From assembly GCA_041690235.1 (NCBI GenBank), contig JAWLHS010000123.1:1-7609 (forward strand): 7,609 bases of DNA, written 5' to 3'. A program made the position numbers and the translations under genes. The stretch comes from SLSG01 sp041690235 (GTDB lineage: Bacteria; Bacteroidota; Bacteroidia; Bacteroidales; UBA7960). Shown piece by piece: positions 5,804-7,609 of the stretch (position 1 is its first letter; every line of letters begins with the position of its first letter). The notes beneath the pieces were generated by a model. It saw only the letters and a list, made by a program, of their open reading frames with translations, made no database searches and was not told where the DNA came from.

Positions 5804-7480
5804 ATGCTCAAGCATTTACAAATTGAAAATTATGCCCTCATTGAATCATTAAACATCAGCCTTGATGACGGCTTCACTGTAATCACCGGGGAAACGGGCG
5901 CAGGGAAATCCATCCTTCTTGGCGCCCTGTCTCTTGTGCTGGGCCAAAGGGCCGATACCCGGGCCCTGAACGACCCTTCAAAAAAATGCATCATAGAAGC
6001 CAGTTTCCTGGTCAGCCAGGACCACTTTTTACCCCTTTTCGAACATTACCAGCTGGATTGGGAACCTGAAACCTTGATCCGCAGAGAGATTACCCCACAG
6101 GGTAAATCCAGGGCTTTTGTTAACGACACGCCCGTTACCCTTCCTGTAATGAAGGATATTACAGGAAGACTCATCGACATCCATTCCCAACATCAAAATC
6201 TGGTGATTGGAGAGACGCCTTTCCAGTTTGAGGTGGTGGACGGATTTTCCAGGAATCAGGATCGGCTCAAAACCTATCGCAGCCTGTTCACGGAATGGGC
6301 GGGAATGCTGCGTGAATTGAAATCGCTCGAAGAACAGGAAAGACAATCAAGAGCCGATCAGGATTATTTCCGCTTCCAGTTTGATGAATTGGAGAAAGCC
6401 GGATTAAAGCCCGATGAGGTGGCTCGTTGGGAAGATGAACTGGAAATATTGGGACACGCAGAGGAAATTAAGCATGCCCTCGAAAAAGCCCGGTTTCTTT
6501 TGTCCGATGCCGAGGTGAACATTACCGACCAGTTGTTTGACGTTCTTCAGCAAATCAGGCCCCTGGCCGGCTACCGGGAAGATTTCGAGTCCCTGTCAGG
6601 TCGCCTGGAGTCCGTTCATATAGAAGTCAAAGACATTGCCAGGGAGGCAGAGCAGATTTCAGGTACGGTCGTTTATGACCCTGAAAAGGCAAGCGAACTG
6701 GAGCAGAAAATGGACCTGGTCAACAAATTATTGTTAAAGCACCATGTTTCCGAGGTCTCCGTCCTGCTGCGTATCCGTGATCAATACAGGGAGAAGCTGC
6801 AGGCCACGGATTCGTTGGCGGGCCAGATTGCCGAACTGAAAGATTCCATCGGGAATACGGAGAAGCAATTGATCGAAGCTGCCAGGGAACTGACAGGAAT
6901 CCGCCAAAAGGCCATCCCGGCCATGGAAAAGGAAGTGCAACTCCTGTTAAAGGCCCTTGGGATGCCTGCCGCCCGTTTTCGGGTGGTTCTTCAGACCACC
7001 GGATCCCCGGGCCCCAACGGCATGGACAAACTGGAGTTCTTGTTTAGTGCCAATCCGGGAAATGAACCCAGGGAGTTATTCAAAGTGGCTTCCGGTGGTG
7101 AGCTTTCCCGCCTGATGCTCAGCATAAAAAGCATGATTTCCCGAAAAAATTTTCTTTCCAGCATGATCTTTGACGAGATTGATACCGGGATATCGGGGGA
7201 GATTGGCGGCAAGATCGGACAAATTCTCCATGCCATGTCTGACCGCATGCAGGTTATTGCCATTACCCACCTTCCGCAGATAGCCGCCATGGGACGCGAT
7301 CATTACCAGGTTTATAAAACGGTGGAAGAGGGAACCACAAAGACGCGCGTTAAACGCCTTGGAAGGGAAGAACGCATAACGGAAATTGCAAAAATGCTCG
7401 GGGGTGATACACCCACCCGGAACATGCTGCAAACCGCCAGGGAATTGATGAATAATAAAGTAACCATAAAACCTATTTAA
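5804..7480 (+). CDS. recN: DNA repair protein RecN (SMC-like ATPase)
   Basis: The complete 558-residue protein has normal RecN length. RecN is an SMC-like ATPase that acts early in recombinational repair of double-strand breaks. Visible motifs in order: the N-terminal LQIENYALIESLNI (5-18), Walker A GETGAGKS (29-36), the family signature DIHSQHQN (125-132), a long coiled-coil middle (about 150-375), the ABC signature VASGGELSRLML (428-439), Walker B SMIFDEIDTGIS (453-464) and the H-loop THLPQIAA (488-495). The C-terminal KMLGG (530-534) is also typical. All ATPase residues are intact. The ATG at 5804 places the conserved first beta-strand at residue 3 as expected. A likely promoter precedes it, and fabI follows after 3 nt. 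No SOS box was recognised upstream. Confidence 0.98.
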   Translation: MLKHLQIENYALIESLNISLDDGFTVITGETGAGKSILLGALSLVLGQRADTRALNDPSKKCIIEASFLVSQDHFLPLFEHYQLDWEPETLIRREITPQGKSRAFVNDTPVTLPVMKDITGRLIDIHSQHQNLVIGETPFQFEVVDGFSRNQDRLKTYRSLFTEWAGMLRELKSLEEQERQSRADQDYFRFQFDELEKAGLKPDEVARWEDELEILGHAEEIKHALEKARFLLSDAEVNITDQLFDVLQQIRPLAGYREDFESLSGRLESVHIEVKDIAREAEQISGTVVYDPEKASELEQKMDLVNKLLLKHHVSEVSVLLRIRDQYREKLQATDSLAGQIAELKDSIGNTEKQLIEAARELTGIRQKAIPAMEKEVQLLLKALGMPAARFRVVLQTTGSPGPNGMDKLEFLFSANPGNEPRELFKVASGGELSRLMLSIKSMISRKNFLSSMIFDEIDTGISGEIGGKIGQILHAMSDRMQVIAITHLPQIAAMGRDHYQVYKTVEEGTTKTRVKRLGREERITEIAKMLGGDTPTRNMLQTARELMNNKVTIKPI

Positions 7481-7483
7481 TCA

Positions 7484-7609
7484 ATGTCAATGAAGCTATT
7501 AGAAGGAAAAAGGGGCGTAATTTTCGGGGCCCTTGATGAGAATTCCATTGCATGGAAGGTGGCCGAAAAAGCCCATGAGCATGGGGCCATGTTTGTCTTA
7601 TCAAATGCG
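7484..7609 (+). CDS. fabI: Enoyl-[acyl-carrier-protein] reductase FabI, N-terminal fragment (cut by window end)
   Basis: Forty-two codons are visible. They match the N-terminus of Bacteroidota FabI, a short-chain dehydrogenase/reductase that carries out the NAD(P)H-dependent last step of each fatty-acid elongation cycle. The segment LLEGKRGVIFGALDENSIAW (residues 5-24) is the first beta-strand and the nucleotide-binding loop, in the FabI form GxxxxxSIAW. MFVLSNA (36-42) is the second beta-strand. An in-frame ATG at 7490 is an alternative start two codons in. The gene begins 3 nt after the recN stop, with no promoter in the gap, so it is probably co-transcribed with recN or read from a promoter inside it. 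The catalytic Tyr and Lys lie beyond the window. Confidence 0.93.
   Translation, partial: MSMKLLEGKRGVIFGALDENSIAWKVAEKAHEHGAMFVLSNA

Overview
The window looks like chromosomal DNA from a member of the Bacteroidota, probably a Bacteroidales-like or environmental lineage. Three things point there. First, the protein types: a TonB-dependent receptor with an N-terminal carboxypeptidase-regulatory-like domain, the short Bacteroidota-type RNA polymerase omega subunit, and a PorD/DUF4835 protein linked to type IX secretion. Second, gene order: bamD-rpoZ followed by DUF4835-recN-fabI. Third, promoters: at least two good matches to the Bacteroidota housekeeping promoter (TTTG about 21 nt upstream of TAnnTTTG), with no clear Shine-Dalgarno sequences before the starts. 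No tRNA, rRNA, CRISPR array, insertion sequence or phage gene was seen; nearly all of the window is intact coding sequence.

Left part (1-3464): the 5' part of a TonB-dependent receptor gene runs leftward off the window. Across a 196-nt divergent intergenic region, a three-gene operon runs rightward: a four-helix LiaF-like membrane protein, a LytS-type four-helix sensor histidine kinase and a LytTR-type response regulator, with gaps of 14 and 3 nt. This is a LiaFSR-like layout (accessory inhibitor/sensor, kinase, regulator) in which the kinase and regulator come from the LytS/LytTR families. Just upstream of the operon's predicted promoter are two near-identical 12-bp direct repeats exactly 21 bp apart, the geometry expected for a LytTR regulator dimer. 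This makes autoregulation plausible.

Middle (3465-4806): a strong promoter match precedes bamD (outer-membrane assembly lipoprotein), followed 7 nt later by rpoZ. A hairpin with a T-tract over the rpoZ stop codon may terminate or attenuate this unit.

Right part (4807-7609): porD (DUF4835), a weak terminator-like element, another promoter match, then recN (complete, DNA break repair) and, 3 nt later, the first 42 codons of fabI (enoyl-ACP reductase), cut by the window end. The coaBC gene that often sits between rpoZ and DUF4835 in related genomes is absent here.

Most of the window is ordinary core genome. The part most worth a closer look is the LiaF-like/LytS/LytTR module with its candidate operator and its divergent TonB receptor neighbour.
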